Notes: generated by a model not told the origin, from the sequence alone. Shown: positions 27,529-37,615, counted from the stretch's first letter. The stretch: DNA of 64,000 bases from Planomicrobium sp. Y74 (GCF_003668635.1 NZ_RCWH01000001.1:186001-250000), one strand, 5' to 3'. Numbers and translations are program-made.

Positions 27529-28488
27529 TTAACGTTCACCTTTGATATATGGTTTACCATTCGCTTTCGGTGCATTCGCCTTGCCGATAAAGCCGGCAAG
27601 TGCAAGAATTGTCAGCACGTATGGCAAGATTAAAAGGAATACACTCGGAATCTCTTTAATATAAGGTATAGATGGTCCCGCAATACTTAAGGATTGAGCC
27701 AGTCCAAAGAATAAGGCTGCTCCCATGGCACCAAGCGGATGCCATTTACCGAAGATCATTGCAGCAAGCGCCATAAACCCTTGCCCGTTGATCGTGGCAT
27801 GGCCAAAATCATTGGAGATGGTCTGTGCATAGATGGCACCGCCGATTCCTGCAAGTGCACCGGAAATCATTACCGCGATATAACGCATTCTTGTAACGTT
27901 GATCCCCATTGTATCAGCCGCCATCGGATGTTCACCGACCGCTCTCAAACGGAGGCCGAACGGTGTTTTATAGATGACAAACCAGGCAAGTATCGCAACA
28001 GCAATTGCAAAGAATGACGTATTGTAAATTGATTTAAAGAACAAATCTCCAATGAACGGGATATCGGATAATACCGGCACACTATAACGTGCAAATCGCT
28101 CAGTGATGAAATCCGTCTGTCCTTTACCGAAGATCTTTTTAACCAGATACAGGGACAAAGCGATTGCCAGCAAGTTGATGGCAACACCCGAAACCACCTG
28201 ATCCGCACGGAATGAAATCGAAGCCACTGCATGCAGCAAAGACAGCAATAATGCAGCTACCATAGCCGCTACCAGCGCAAGCCAAGGTGTTGCGCCACCG
28301 AAAGTATCAGCGTAGAACAAATTGAACAGGATACCGGTAAAGGCACCGATAACCATCAGACCTTCAAGTCCGATATTAACAACACCGGATCTCTCGGAAA
28401 ACACACCGCCGATTGCGACGAGAATTAACGGAGCAGCGTAAAATATCGCTGAAGGAACGATGAAATATAAAACTTCAAGGAAAGTCAT
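27529..28488 (-). CDS. nupQ: guanosine ABC transporter permease NupQ
   Basis: A 319-residue polytopic permease of the BPD_transp_2 type, with about eight to ten transmembrane helices and the characteristic ERSGVVNIGLEGLMVIGAF motif near the N-terminus and RAVGEHPMAADTMGIN in the cytosolic loop. It forms the membrane channel with NupP and is energised by NupO. In B. subtilis NupNOPQ imports guanosine. ATG with GGAGGCG upstream; one base behind nupP. Confidence 0.93.
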   Translation of the reverse strand: MTFLEVLYFIVPSAIFYAAPLILVAIGGVFSERSGVVNIGLEGLMVIGAFTGILFNLFYADTFGGATPWLALVAAMVAALLLSLLHAVASISFRADQVVSGVAINLLAIALSLYLVKKIFGKGQTDFITERFARYSVPVLSDIPFIGDLFFKSIYNTSFFAIAVAILAWFVIYKTPFGLRLRAVGEHPMAADTMGINVTRMRYIAVMISGALAGIGGAIYAQTISNDFGHATINGQGFMALAAMIFGKWHPLGAMGAALFFGLAQSLSIAGPSIPYIKEIPSVFLLILPYVLTILALAGFIGKANAPKANGKPYIKGER

Positions 28489-28489
28489 A

Positions 28490-29539
28490 TTACTTCGCCT
28501 CCTTCTTCTTATTTGCTGCCCGCAGCAACAGTAGGCGGATGATGTAGCCTGAAGCTACAAAGAAAATAATTACAGCAATGACAATTTCAACAATTTCCAA
28601 AGGAATTCCTGCTTCGTTCGGCATATTCAAAGCACCGTATTTCAGTGAACCGAATAATGTTGCACCGAAAATAACACCAAGCGGTGTATTCATGCCCAGT
28701 AAGGCAACGGCAATCCCGTCAAACCCGATTCCTGTAAAGCCGCCTTTTGATGATACATATTCAAATGTACCAAGCGCTTCCATCGCTCCGGCCAGTCCTG
28801 CAAATGCACCTGAAATGACCATTGCCAGGATGATGTTTTTATTGACGTTCATACCTGCATATTCAGAAGCGTTCTGGTTGAACCCGACCGCTTTTAATTC
28901 GTAGCCCAAAGTAGTTTTCTCAAGAATCAGCCACATCACACCGACCATCATTAGCGCGATAAGGATCCCATAATGCAGGCGAGAGAATTCGGTTAGGTTC
29001 TGAAAGAATTCTGAACGAAGAGATGCACTTGTGAAGATTCTTTCAGTGCGGTCTCCTCCGTCAGATACTGTTTTGATCAAAGCATTTGTTACATGCAAAG
29101 CGATATAGTTCATCATGATTGTCACGATTACTTCGTGTACACGGAATTTCGCTTTTAAAAGTCCTGGCACAAATCCCCATAGCGCTCCGGCAGCTGCTGC
29201 TGCCAATATTGCGAGCGGCAAATGGATGATTTTCGGTAGTTCAACAGCCACACCTACATACGCTGCTGCAAACCATCCGACGATTAATTGCCCTTCAACA
29301 CCGATATTAAAAAGTCCTGAGCGGAAAGCAAATGCTACTGCCAGACCGGCCAATAGATATGGTGTGATTTGACGAAGAGTTTCGCCTATTGTATATAAGT
29401 CCCCAAAGATTCCATTCCATAAAGCTGTATATCCTGTTAAAGGGTTATATCCGCTGACAAGCATGATAACAGCTCCGACCAGCAAGCCCAGAATAACGGA
29501 AACAAGGGGGACCAGAATATTGGTCGCTCTATTCGACAT
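28490..29539 (-). CDS. nupP: guanosine ABC transporter permease NupP
   Basis: A 349-residue polytopic membrane protein, second permease of the nucleoside importer. FRSGLFNIGVEGQLIVGWF and KAVGFNQNASEYAGMN are family signatures. The ATG at 29539 overlaps the nupO stop by 11 bases and has GGTGAGG correctly spaced; the longer frame starting GTG is less likely. Works with NupQ, NupO and the lipoprotein NupN. Confidence 0.92.
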   Translation of the reverse strand: MSNRATNILVPLVSVILGLLVGAVIMLVSGYNPLTGYTALWNGIFGDLYTIGETLRQITPYLLAGLAVAFAFRSGLFNIGVEGQLIVGWFAAAYVGVAVELPKIIHLPLAILAAAAAGALWGFVPGLLKAKFRVHEVIVTIMMNYIALHVTNALIKTVSDGGDRTERIFTSASLRSEFFQNLTEFSRLHYGILIALMMVGVMWLILEKTTLGYELKAVGFNQNASEYAGMNVNKNIILAMVISGAFAGLAGAMEALGTFEYVSSKGGFTGIGFDGIAVALLGMNTPLGVIFGATLFGSLKYGALNMPNEAGIPLEIVEIVIAVIIFFVASGYIIRLLLLRAANKKKEAK

Positions 29540-31088
29540 GCTGATCCTCACCTTCCTTCAACTTACCTTTTTCATTGTCACCGATTTTATGACCGGCCAT
29601 CAGCAGCCCAAGCTCCTGCTCCGTTGTTGTTTCCGGAGTCACAATATCAACAATTTCACCATCATGAATAACGGCGATCCGATCCGATACGTTCATGACT
29701 TCATCAAGTTCAAACGAAATCAGTAATACGGCTTTGCCGTTATCACGTTGTTCGATAAGACGGCTGTGTATAAATTCAATCGCTCCGACATCAAGTCCGC
29801 GTGTCGGCAAAGCGGCAATCAGAAGATCCGGGTCCCGGTCAACTTCGCGGCCGATGATCGCCTTCTGCTGGTTGCCACCCGAAAGCGAACGTGCCAACTC
29901 ATGAGGGCCTTGTGTACGTACATCAAAGTCAGCGATGATCTGTTTAGCCTTATCATTTATTTTGTTGTAATCGATAACGCCATTTTTGGAAATCGGTGAT
30001 GTGTAGTAAGTTTGAAGTGCAATATTATGGCCGATCGGGAAGTCCAATACCAAGCCATGCTTATGGCGGTCCTGTGGAATATGCCCTACACCTGCTTCTG
30101 TTACTTTACGTGGCTTCAATCCTGTAACATCTTTTTCGTTGATGAAAATGGTACCGCTTTTCACTTTTCTAAGACCTGTAATAGCCTCAATAAGTTCTGT
30201 TTGACCGTTGCCGTCGATACCGGCAATTCCCACAATCTCACCCTTGCGCACATTCAAATTCAGGTGCTTTACTTTCGCAACACCGCGGTAATCCAGAACA
30301 ACCAGATCACGGATATCAAGCACTTCATCTTTAGGAGAGGCAGGGCCTTTCTCTGTTTTGAACTCGACCTGTCGGCCAACCATCAGAGAAGCAAGTTCGT
30401 TCGGATCTGTTTCAGCAGTAACGACTGTCCCAATCCCTTGTCCTTTTCTGATAACAGTAACGCGATCGGAAACATCCATAATCTCTTTCAATTTATGGGT
30501 AATCAGAATGATCGATTTGCCTTCTGCAATCAGGCGTTTCATAATCTGCACCAGTTCAATGATTTCCTGCGGAGTCAAAGAAGCGGTCGGCTCATCGAAA
30601 ATAAGAATTTCAGCTCCACGATAAAGCGTTTTCAAAATTTCTACACGCTGCTGCATACCAACCGAAATATCTTCGATGATTGCATATGGATCAACATTTA
30701 ATCCGTATTGCTCGGATAAAGCCTGTACTTTATCTGCAGCATCTCTCTTGTTCGTGACACCAAGCTTAGTCGGTTCTGAACCAAGAATGATGTTCTCTGT
30801 AACGGAAAAATTCTCTACCAGCATAAAATGCTGATGTACCATTCCAATGCCTAAGTCATTGGCGACGTTCGGATTTGTAATGTCCACTTTCTTCCCGCGG
30901 ACACGGATTTCTCCGCCCTCTGGCTGATAAAGTCCGAAAAGAACGTTCATCAATGTTGATTTTCCAGCGCCATTTTCACCCAGCAAGGCATGAATTTCAC
31001 CTTTTTGCAACTGCAGGGTGATGTTGTCGTTGGCGACAAAGTTTCCGAATTCTTTTCGGATGTTCAGCATTTCAACAACATATTCCAC
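29529..31088 (-). CDS. nupO: guanosine ABC transporter ATPase NupO (two fused domains)
   Basis: A 519-residue protein with two ABC modules. The first is canonical: GENGAGKST Walker A, SVGMQQ signature, LIFDEPTASL Walker B. The second has a changed Walker A (GIDGNGQTE), a good signature LSGGNQQ, and a Walker B region LLIAALPTRGLD in which the acidic pair is lost, as in other nucleoside/BMP-type transporters, so one of the two ATP sites should be inactive. GTG at 31088 (MEYVVEML) is preferred to GTG at 31097 from spacing and homologous start. Separated from nupN by a terminator. Confidence 0.92.
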   Translation of the reverse strand: MEYVVEMLNIRKEFGNFVANDNITLQLQKGEIHALLGENGAGKSTLMNVLFGLYQPEGGEIRVRGKKVDITNPNVANDLGIGMVHQHFMLVENFSVTENIILGSEPTKLGVTNKRDAADKVQALSEQYGLNVDPYAIIEDISVGMQQRVEILKTLYRGAEILIFDEPTASLTPQEIIELVQIMKRLIAEGKSIILITHKLKEIMDVSDRVTVIRKGQGIGTVVTAETDPNELASLMVGRQVEFKTEKGPASPKDEVLDIRDLVVLDYRGVAKVKHLNLNVRKGEIVGIAGIDGNGQTELIEAITGLRKVKSGTIFINEKDVTGLKPRKVTEAGVGHIPQDRHKHGLVLDFPIGHNIALQTYYTSPISKNGVIDYNKINDKAKQIIADFDVRTQGPHELARSLSGGNQQKAIIGREVDRDPDLLIAALPTRGLDVGAIEFIHSRLIEQRDNGKAVLLISFELDEVMNVSDRIAVIHDGEIVDIVTPETTTEQELGLLMAGHKIGDNEKGKLKEGEDQHVE

Positions 31089-31173
31089 TGTTTTCACTCC
31101 CTCGAAAACTGTTAAATTCTTATTTTTTAATTAATACAGGAAAGGTTTCCATATAAAAAACCTTTCATCTATT

Positions 31174-31188
31174 AATTTTCTGTAAATT
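31174..31188 (-). promoter_or_regulatory. candidate CodY box between nupN and nupO
   Basis: Minus strand AATTTACAGAAAATT, one mismatch from the CodY consensus AATTTTCWGAAAATT. B. subtilis nupNOPQ is known to be a CodY target. Here the site lies after the nupN terminator rather than at the nupN promoter, so binding might act as a transcription roadblock or on an internal promoter. Confidence 0.5.
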
Positions 31189-31194
31189 TAGGCG

Positions 31195-31231
31195 AAAAAA
31201 AATCATAAAGACCGGGTAAACCGGTCTTTAT
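31195..31231 (-). terminator. nupN terminator/attenuator before nupO
   Basis: Minus-strand ATAAAGACCGG/CCGGTCTTTAT perfect 11-base-pair stem, then GA and T8. It would let the binding protein be made in excess over the permease. A second hairpin (GAAAGGTTT/AAACCTTTC, 31140-31166) without a T-run follows and may protect the nupO message. Confidence 0.88.
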
Positions 31232-31255
31232 GAGAATGACCGTGAAAATCGAAGA

Positions 31256-32335
31256 TTATTCCACAGTTTCTGGAACTGTAATTTCGCCATCAACGATCTG
31301 TTGTTTGAATTCTTCGATTTGAGTCATGATATCTTCTGGAATAGCTCCGCGTGAATCTGCAAGGTCAATACCATCGTCAGCAAGACCATAAACTACAGTT
31401 TCGCCTCCTGGGAATTCTCCGTTCATCGCTTGTTCAGAGATGTTGTAAACAGCGTTGTCTACACGTTTAAGAACTGAAGTCAAAGTGATGTTAGTATCGC
31501 CAACTTGTCCTTCGTCGTATTGGTCAGAGTCAACTCCGATTACCCATACGTTTGCATCCGCATCTGCTTCTTTGCGTTCTTTAGCTTCAGTGAAGACACC
31601 GTTACCAGTTCCGCCAGCAGCGTGGAAGATGATATCAGCTCCGCCTTGGTACATACGGTTAGCTGTAGTTTTACCTAATTCCGCTTTATCAAAAGCACCT
31701 GTATATTGAACATCAACTTCAACGTCTGGGTTAGCAGCTTCTACTCCAGCAAGGAATCCAGCTTCAAAACGCTCGATTACAGGAATATCCATCCCGCCAA
31801 CAAAACCGACTTTGCCTGTTTCAGTCATAAGTGCCGCTGCAACTCCTGCAAGGAATGCGCCTTCTTGCTCTTTGAACAATACGCTTGCAACGTTATCAGC
31901 TTCCACTACAGCATCGATGATTGCAATCTGAGCATCCGGCTGTTGGGCAGCGATTTCAGCTACTGCGCCTTCCATCAGGAATCCAATACCGAAAACGACA
32001 TCGAAATCACGACGGATCAAGTTGTTCAAGTTTGTGTTGTAGTCTGCATCACTTTGCGACTGCAGGTAAGCAAAGCCGCCGTCACCTTCTTCAAGTCCAT
32101 TGTCCTCACCAAATTTCTGAAGACCTTCCCAAGCTGACTGGTTGAAAGATTTATCATCGACACCGCCGACGTCAGTAACCATAGCTACTGAGAAGTCGCT
32201 TGTTGCTTCTGTGCCTTCTCCTTCGCCGCCAGTTGTTGTGTCGGTTGAAGTGTCTTCATCACTTCCGCAGGCAGCAAGCATAGTGCCAGCAGCAAGCATT
32301 AGTGAAAGACCTAGACCAAATTTACGTTTTGTCAA
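31256..32335 (-). CDS. nupN: guanosine-binding lipoprotein NupN (BMP family)
   Basis: Extracellular substrate-binding lipoprotein of the NupNOPQ importer. The 359-residue precursor has a basic n-region (MTKRKFG), a hydrophobic segment, and a lipobox ending LAAC (cysteine near residue 23), then a threonine/glycine/glutamate-rich tether and the BMP (PnrA/BmpA) fold with VTDVGGVDDKSFNQSAWEGL. Start chosen is TTG at 32335, spaced from GGGGG; the longer frame only adds five residues. It follows the GntR gene by 46 bases and has no obvious promoter of its own. Confidence 0.93.
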   Translation of the reverse strand: MTKRKFGLGLSLMLAAGTMLAACGSDEDTSTDTTTGGEGEGTEATSDFSVAMVTDVGGVDDKSFNQSAWEGLQKFGEDNGLEEGDGGFAYLQSQSDADYNTNLNNLIRRDFDVVFGIGFLMEGAVAEIAAQQPDAQIAIIDAVVEADNVASVLFKEQEGAFLAGVAAALMTETGKVGFVGGMDIPVIERFEAGFLAGVEAANPDVEVDVQYTGAFDKAELGKTTANRMYQGGADIIFHAAGGTGNGVFTEAKERKEADADANVWVIGVDSDQYDEGQVGDTNITLTSVLKRVDNAVYNISEQAMNGEFPGGETVVYGLADDGIDLADSRGAIPEDIMTQIEEFKQQIVDGEITVPETVE

Positions 32336-32381
32336 TGTAATAACCCCCAAGGTTTTTTGATATTAGCAGGAATAGTTTGTT

Positions 32382-33110
32382 TTACACACGTTTTCGAACT
32401 ACATGGAAACTGAATTTATCAGCCCTGAAATAGTTCTTTGAGTAAAGCACCACTTGATCGTCTGTATCATAATGGAGCTGTTTTAATACCAACAATGCAG
32501 TTTCAGGATCACATTCCAGAATCGGAGACGCATCTTCATGGTAGCCGACCGGATCGATATATGTCACTGCATAACTAATATGGGTTTCTCCGCTTTCCTC
32601 TATTGCTGAAAAAATGGAGCTTTCGGCACGGCCCAGAAAATCTTCCGGCAAAAAGCTGGAAAGAACTTTGTCGATGCAATAAACGACAGGTTCACCATTT
32701 GCTGTCCGAACCCGTTCAATAGTAATTACTGAATCTTCAGGATTGCAATGTAAGCGTTTTATATCATCTTCAGAAGCAAGGCTTTCAGATGTACTCAGAT
32801 AAATCGAACCAGGTTCCATTCCGGCCTGCCTGATTGTCTCTGAGACACTTGTCAATTGTTCGATGCCTGATGTAAACACCGGTTTCGGATTAACAAATGT
32901 TCCGACGCCATGCCTTCTTACTATGATATTATCCTCTTCCAGCAGCCTGAGCGCTTCCCTCAAGGTAGCGCGGCTGACTCCAAGTGTTTTCGCCAATTCG
33001 AATTCGGAAGGCAACTTTTCTTTCTCTTTGTATATTCCGGCAGCAATATCCTGCTTCATCCGATCGATCACTTGGAGATACAATGCCCGATGATCCGATT
33101 TAATTGTCAT
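32382..33110 (-). CDS. ymfC: GntR/HutC-family transcriptional regulator YmfC
   Basis: A 242-residue regulator with an N-terminal GntR winged helix ([32 protein letters not shown], about 34-65) and a C-terminal UTRA ligand-binding domain, which in HutC-type proteins binds small metabolites. ATG at 33110, spaced from GGTGGTGA. Placed directly upstream of nupNOPQ in one direction, so it probably controls guanosine uptake and itself; the effector is unknown. B. subtilis has ymfC after spoIIIE as here, but its nup genes are elsewhere. Confidence 0.9.
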   Translation of the reverse strand: MTIKSDHRALYLQVIDRMKQDIAAGIYKEKEKLPSEFELAKTLGVSRATLREALRLLEEDNIIVRRHGVGTFVNPKPVFTSGIEQLTSVSETIRQAGMEPGSIYLSTSESLASEDDIKRLHCNPEDSVITIERVRTANGEPVVYCIDKVLSSFLPEDFLGRAESSIFSAIEESGETHISYAVTYIDPVGYHEDASPILECDPETALLVLKQLHYDTDDQVVLYSKNYFRADKFSFHVVRKRV

Positions 33111-33133
33111 ACGATTCACCACCAATGACAGAG

Positions 33134-33209
33134 ATCAGACATCTGATGTAAAACATTCCTACTAATCAAAATTACTATAACACTTATTTCCACTGAAATA
33201 AATAGTGTT
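33134..33209 (-). promoter_or_regulatory. ymfC promoter with two dyads
   Basis: Minus-strand extended -10 TGTTATAGT (TATAGT at 33174-33179) with a weak -35. The spacer is covered by an imperfect dyad ACACTTATTTC...GAAATAAATAGTGT (33180-33208). A second dyad, ATCAGA-CA-TCTGAT (33134-33147), lies in the leader 24 bases before the start codon. Either could be a GntR-family operator. Confidence 0.55.
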
Positions 33210-33285
33210 TTGTCGAATTTCGCGAATTTTTCAGTCAGAAGCCTTGAATGATGTGCGTAAAATGTCACGAATATTTCTGTATTAT

Positions 33286-35625
33286 CTAATATTCTTCCTG
33301 CTTTTGAACTAAAACGCTGCGTGGTTTGCTGCCTTCATAAGGTCCTACCACTCCGCGCTGTTCCATTTGATCAATGATGCGGGCAGCTCGGGAATAGCCT
33401 ACGCGGAATCGGCGCTGCAACATAGATACAGAAGCTGTCTGCATCTCGGTTACAAGCTGCACGGCTTCGTCATAAATTTCATCCGTTTCTTCATCAATGC
33501 TGGTTTCTTCGACATCAGAAGGAATCATATCTTCCTGGTACTGGGCTTTTTGCTGTTCTATGGCAAAATCGACGATTTTCTCCACTTCGCTGTCAGACAG
33601 GAATGCCCCCTGTACACGCACCGGTTTTGACTGTCCGGCTCCAAGGAACAGCATGTCTCCGCGGCCTAGCAGTTTTTCGGCTCCGCCCATATCCAAAATT
33701 GTCCGGGAATCAATTGCAGATGATACGGCGAACGCAATCCGTGATGGAATATTCGCCTTTATGACACCGGTAATGACGTTAACACTTGGACGCTGGGTCG
33801 CAATGATCAAGTGGATACCGGCTGCACGAGCCATTTGCGCCAGTCGGGTAATGGCATCTTCCACTTCGTTCGAAGCAACCATCATAAGATCCGCAAGTTC
33901 GTCTACAATGACGACGATAAATGGCAATTTCGGATGTTTATCTTCATTTTCTTCATTAAATACTCTCACATATTCGTTATATCCTTCGATATTCCGTGTA
34001 CCTGTATGTGAAAACAGTTCATAGCGCCGCTCCATTTCAGAAACGATTTTCTTCAAAGCCTGCGCTGCTTTTCGCGGATCGGTTACAACCGGGGCCAATA
34101 AATGAGGAATGCCGTTATAGACATTCAGCTCCACCATTTTCGGATCGATCATCATCATTTTCACTTCGTGCGGTTTTGCCCTCATGATGATACTGGTGAT
34201 GATGCCATTTATACATACCGATTTACCGCTTCCGGTCGAACCGGCAACAAGTAAGTGGGGCATTTTATTCAATTCCGTCATGACAGCCTGTCCAGTAACA
34301 TCACGACCAAGACCAAACAGCAGTTTTGAATCCGGTTTATTGTTTTCTTCGGATTCAAGAACTTCACGGAGGCTGACGATTGCGACTTCCGAGTTTGGAA
34401 CTTCGATGCCGATTGCAGACTTGCCTGGGATCGGCGCTTCAATCCGTATGTCCCTTGCAGCAAGCGCCAGTGCCAAATCGTCATGAAGACTGACAATTTT
34501 ACTGACTTTTACGCCTGTATCAGGCAGTACTTCGTATTTTGTAACAGCCGGACCAAGATGGACCTGGGTAACTTTAGCACGGACTCCAAAACTTTGGAAA
34601 GTTTTCTCCAATTTTTTAGCATTTTTCTGAATGCCGGAATATTCCCCGCTTTGATCACTGTGCGGCGGCAATGTCAGTAAATCGATTGGAGGCAATTGAT
34701 ACTCCTCATTTTCCATTTCCTCCGCAGTTGTCAACAATTGGACTTCCCCCGCCGAATCTTCTTCTTCTTTCGGCTTCACTTCTTTTGGAGGTTCAGCCTG
34801 CTTGGGTTTTACATTTTCAGTAAACGCAGAAATGATCGGTTCTTCAGGTGTTTCCATATATACCGAGTCGTTATCGTATTCGTAGTTAGTTTCAACAGTT
34901 TCCTGCTCCTGTGAATCATTCAGTTTCTCGTTACGAGAAGCTTGTGCTTCTTTTGTGCTGTTTTTCTTCGGCTTATTGTTTGCTCTGTTGAATCGCTGTC
35001 CAATGGAATGTAAAATCGGCCGGAAACTCGGAACCTTTTCAGCGATGAAAGGAGCTGCTGCGCGGCCTGTAAGGATAATGGTTCCTATTGATAACAGAAT
35101 AAGAGCGATTATCCACGTGCCTGCCGTTTCAAAGAGCACGTACATTAGTGCATACAGCATGGCACCCACTATTCCGCCGCCAACTGCTGTATATTCTGTC
35201 CAGATGGTGCCGCTGATCTGTATAGATTTAACGGTTTCCCCCATCACGTTTGCAGAAGTGATCGGTAATATCGAACTGGCTGCCCATATAAGATGGCAAA
35301 TCAAAAAGATGCCGGTCAGTACAAATAACGTTCCCACTGATTTACGAAGTTGCGGTTTTGGCCACGTTCTTTTAACCATAATAAAGATTGCCAATGCCGC
35401 CAGCACCAACGGCAGAATGAACGCCAGGTAGCCTGTCAGGTATTCTGCAGAATTATAAAGCATCCGTCCGACTTTCCCCAATTGGAAAGCCATCAATGCA
35501 GCAATGCCAAGCATTACGATTCCTATGATTTCAAAAAGGATTGTAGGCATTGCCTGATTATTCTTCTTGGTTGTTTTCGCCTTATTATTTTTCTTCTTTT
35601 TTTTATTCTGTCCACTGCGAGGCAT
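33286..35625 (-). CDS. spoIIIE: DNA translocase SpoIIIE/FtsK
   Basis: Septal DNA pump of 779 residues. A lysine-rich N-terminus is followed by four transmembrane helices (about 28-190), an acidic linker, and the FtsK motor with Walker [21 protein letters not shown]alker B and a C-terminal gamma winged helix ([24 protein letters not shown]) that reads polarity sequences on DNA. Length and gene position match B. subtilis SpoIIIE (787). The surrounding sporulation genes are missing, so the vegetative role of clearing DNA from the closing septum is the likely one. The usual neighbours tepA and ylzJ are absent. Confidence 0.94.
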   Translation of the reverse strand: MPRSGQNKKKKKNNKAKTTKKNNQAMPTILFEIIGIVMLGIAALMAFQLGKVGRMLYNSAEYLTGYLAFILPLVLAALAIFIMVKRTWPKPQLRKSVGTLFVLTGIFLICHLIWAASSILPITSANVMGETVKSIQISGTIWTEYTAVGGGIVGAMLYALMYVLFETAGTWIIALILLSIGTIILTGRAAAPFIAEKVPSFRPILHSIGQRFNRANNKPKKNSTKEAQASRNEKLNDSQEQETVETNYEYDNDSVYMETPEEPIISAFTENVKPKQAEPPKEVKPKEEEDSAGEVQLLTTAEEMENEEYQLPPIDLLTLPPHSDQSGEYSGIQKNAKKLEKTFQSFGVRAKVTQVHLGPAVTKYEVLPDTGVKVSKIVSLHDDLALALAARDIRIEAPIPGKSAIGIEVPNSEVAIVSLREVLESEENNKPDSKLLFGLGRDVTGQAVMTELNKMPHLLVAGSTGSGKSVCINGIITSIIMRAKPHEVKMMMIDPKMVELNVYNGIPHLLAPVVTDPRKAAQALKKIVSEMERRYELFSHTGTRNIEGYNEYVRVFNEENEDKHPKLPFIVVIVDELADLMMVASNEVEDAITRLAQMARAAGIHLIIATQRPSVNVITGVIKANIPSRIAFAVSSAIDSRTILDMGGAEKLLGRGDMLFLGAGQSKPVRVQGAFLSDSEVEKIVDFAIEQQKAQYQEDMIPSDVEETSIDEETDEIYDEAVQLVTEMQTASVSMLQRRFRVGYSRAARIIDQMEQRGVVGPYEGSKPRSVLVQKQEEY

Positions 35626-35652
35626 ATATTTCCCCCATTTCCTATGTAATCG

Positions 35653-35693
35653 AAAAAGGATTTCCCCCGATAGTTCGGTATGGAAATCCTTTT
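35653..35693 (-). terminator. terminator upstream of spoIIIE (probably for rnjB)
   Basis: Stem AAAAGGATTTCC/GGAAATCCTTTTT with an inner CCGA/TCGG stem. T-rich tracts lie on both sides, so it can work in either direction. It lies 28 bases before the spoIIIE start and 209 bases behind the rnjB stop; a family B repeat fills the gap. Confidence 0.75.
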
Positions 35694-35736
35694 CCTTTTC
35701 TTCTATATGTTAACAAAAGAATTATCCTATATAGAC

Positions 35737-35868
35737 CGCTTCGGCGCTTTGGACAGTGCAAAGATTATGCTCCTGCGCACTGCTCGTCGCTAGAGAAAAC
35801 TCTAAAGATATGGAGCAAAACAGCGAAGACGCCTTGGTGTACAAGCGAAGCTGTTTTGCGGAATATCG
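35737..35868 (+). repeat. family B interspersed repeat, copy B2 (short)
   Basis: Starts CGCTTCGGCGCT, has GCTCCTGCGCACTGCTCGTCGC, then AGATATGGAGCAAAACAGCG and, 17 bases later, AAGCGAAGCTGTTTTGCGG with AATATCG. It has both terminal inverted repeats but lacks most of the centre found in B1 and B3. Confidence 0.78.
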
Positions 35869-35901
35869 ACTACTATAGATTGTTAGTTTAATTGATATAT
35901 C

Positions 35902-37569
35902 TTAGTATTCCATAATAATCGGGATGATCATCGGACGGCGTTTTGTTTGCTGGAACAGGTAGGAATTCAATGTATCGCGAATTTCCTGTTTAATATTGTT
36001 CCACTCGAAAGTATCACGCGCAACATATTTTTCAACAACTTTTGTAACCAGTTTCGCTGATTCATCCATCAATTCTTCTGACTCTCGCACATATACGAAG
36101 CCACGTGAAATCATTTCAGGACCGGAAGCGATTTTCTTCTGTTTGCGGTTCAAAGTTACAACTACAATGAAAATGCCATCCTGTGAAAGTAATTTACGGT
36201 CACGCAGGACGATATTACCGACGTCTCCGATTCCAATTCCATCAATTAATACGTTTCCGGCTGTAACTCTTCCGCTCATACGAACTTTTCCGGCTTTATA
36301 TTCGACGATATCCCCTTTATCAGCGATAAAGATCTGGGATTTCTGCAAACCGACTTGCTGCGCCAATTTAGAATGGGCAATCAGCATTTTGTATTCTCCC
36401 TGGATCGGGATGAAATATTTTGGCTTCATCATATTTAACATCATTTTAAGGTCTTCTTGGCTTCCGTGGCCGGAAACGTGGACTTTTTTGCTTGATGTCA
36501 AAACATGGGCACCGGCTTTAGCCAGTTTGTTCATTGTCTGATACATCGGTACTTCCATACCAGGCGATGGCGTGAATGTGATAAGTACTGTATCCGTCTC
36601 TTTGATCCGTACGTCTTTGTGCTGTTTGCGAACCATCTTATCAAGAGCTTCCAAAGGCTCGCCCTGGTTGCCTGTAACGATGATGACAATTTCTTCATCA
36701 CGGTATTTATCAAGATCCTTCAAAGAAATGACTGTATCTTCACCGGCATTCAAATAGCCGAGGCGTACGCCAACTTCATAGCTGCTTTCCAGGCTTCTTC
36801 CCACAACTGCAACTTTTTTGCCGGTTGCCTGTGCAATATCGAAAACCTGCTGGATACGGATAAAGTTGGATGAATAAAGCGAAACAAGAATTCTTCCTTC
36901 GGCTTTGCGGAATTCTGAAAGAAGGTGGTCTGCAACCACGATTTCAGAAGTCGTATGACCCGGGCGTTCTGCTTCAGTTGAATCGGATAACAGCATAAGT
37001 ACGCCGTCTTCCCCTAATTTCGCCATTTTAGCGATGTCCGGCTGGTAACTGCCTTTTGCCGACTGGTCGAATTTAAATTCGCCTGTATGGACAATCGCAC
37101 CTTCAGATGTATGGAAAACGATTCCCAGAGCATCCGGTATGCTGTGTGTTGTATGGAAGAACGTCACATGTGTTGTATCAAAATTCATGCGGCTCTTGTT
37201 GGTCACTTCAAAAAACTTCACTTGTTTCAAAGAACCCTGTTCTTTGACGTGTTCTTTTGCAAGGCCGATCGTCAATTTCGAGCCATAGACAGGAGCCTGC
37301 ACTTTTTTCAGCAGGTATGCAATCGAACCGATTGCATCTTCGTGGCCGTGCGTAAGGAATATCCCTTTGACGCGGTCCTTGTTCTCTTCCAGGTAAGTGA
37401 CATCCGGAATAACGATATCCACTCCCAGCATCTCGTCTTCCGGGAACATCAGCCCGCTGTCCACTACAAACAGATCTTCATCAATTTCAATTACGTACAT
37501 CGCTTTGCCGATTTCTCCGACTCCGCCTAATGGTATTACTCTAATAAGTTCGTTTTTAATTTTACTCAA
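35902..37569 (-). CDS. rnjB: ribonuclease J2
   Basis: Metallo-beta-lactamase/beta-CASP ribonuclease of 555 residues, partner of RNase J1 in 5' exonuclease and endonuclease activity. The key motif reads THGHEDAIG (73-81): the histidine that completes HxHxDH in RNase J1 is alanine (A79), as is usual in RnjB, which has low activity of its own. Position between asd and spoIIIE also fits rnjB. The start is TTG at 37569, seven bases from AGGAGG. Confidence 0.93.
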   Translation of the reverse strand: MSKIKNELIRVIPLGGVGEIGKAMYVIEIDEDLFVVDSGLMFPEDEMLGVDIVIPDVTYLEENKDRVKGIFLTHGHEDAIGSIAYLLKKVQAPVYGSKLTIGLAKEHVKEQGSLKQVKFFEVTNKSRMNFDTTHVTFFHTTHSIPDALGIVFHTSEGAIVHTGEFKFDQSAKGSYQPDIAKMAKLGEDGVLMLLSDSTEAERPGHTTSEIVVADHLLSEFRKAEGRILVSLYSSNFIRIQQVFDIAQATGKKVAVVGRSLESSYEVGVRLGYLNAGEDTVISLKDLDKYRDEEIVIIVTGNQGEPLEALDKMVRKQHKDVRIKETDTVLITFTPSPGMEVPMYQTMNKLAKAGAHVLTSSKKVHVSGHGSQEDLKMMLNMMKPKYFIPIQGEYKMLIAHSKLAQQVGLQKSQIFIADKGDIVEYKAGKVRMSGRVTAGNVLIDGIGIGDVGNIVLRDRKLLSQDGIFIVVVTLNRKQKKIASGPEMISRGFVYVRESEELMDESAKLVTKVVEKYVARDTFEWNNIKQEIRDTLNSYLFQQTKRRPMIIPIIMEY

Positions 37570-37615
37570 TTTATTTCCTCCTAAAAAAATTCGCCCGTAC
37601 ACATCCATAGAATTC

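Noticed and set aside
30012..30701. Plus-strand open frame of 229 codons inside nupO
   Set aside because: Antisense to a clear ABC ATPase; composition is not protein-like and no start signal is present.
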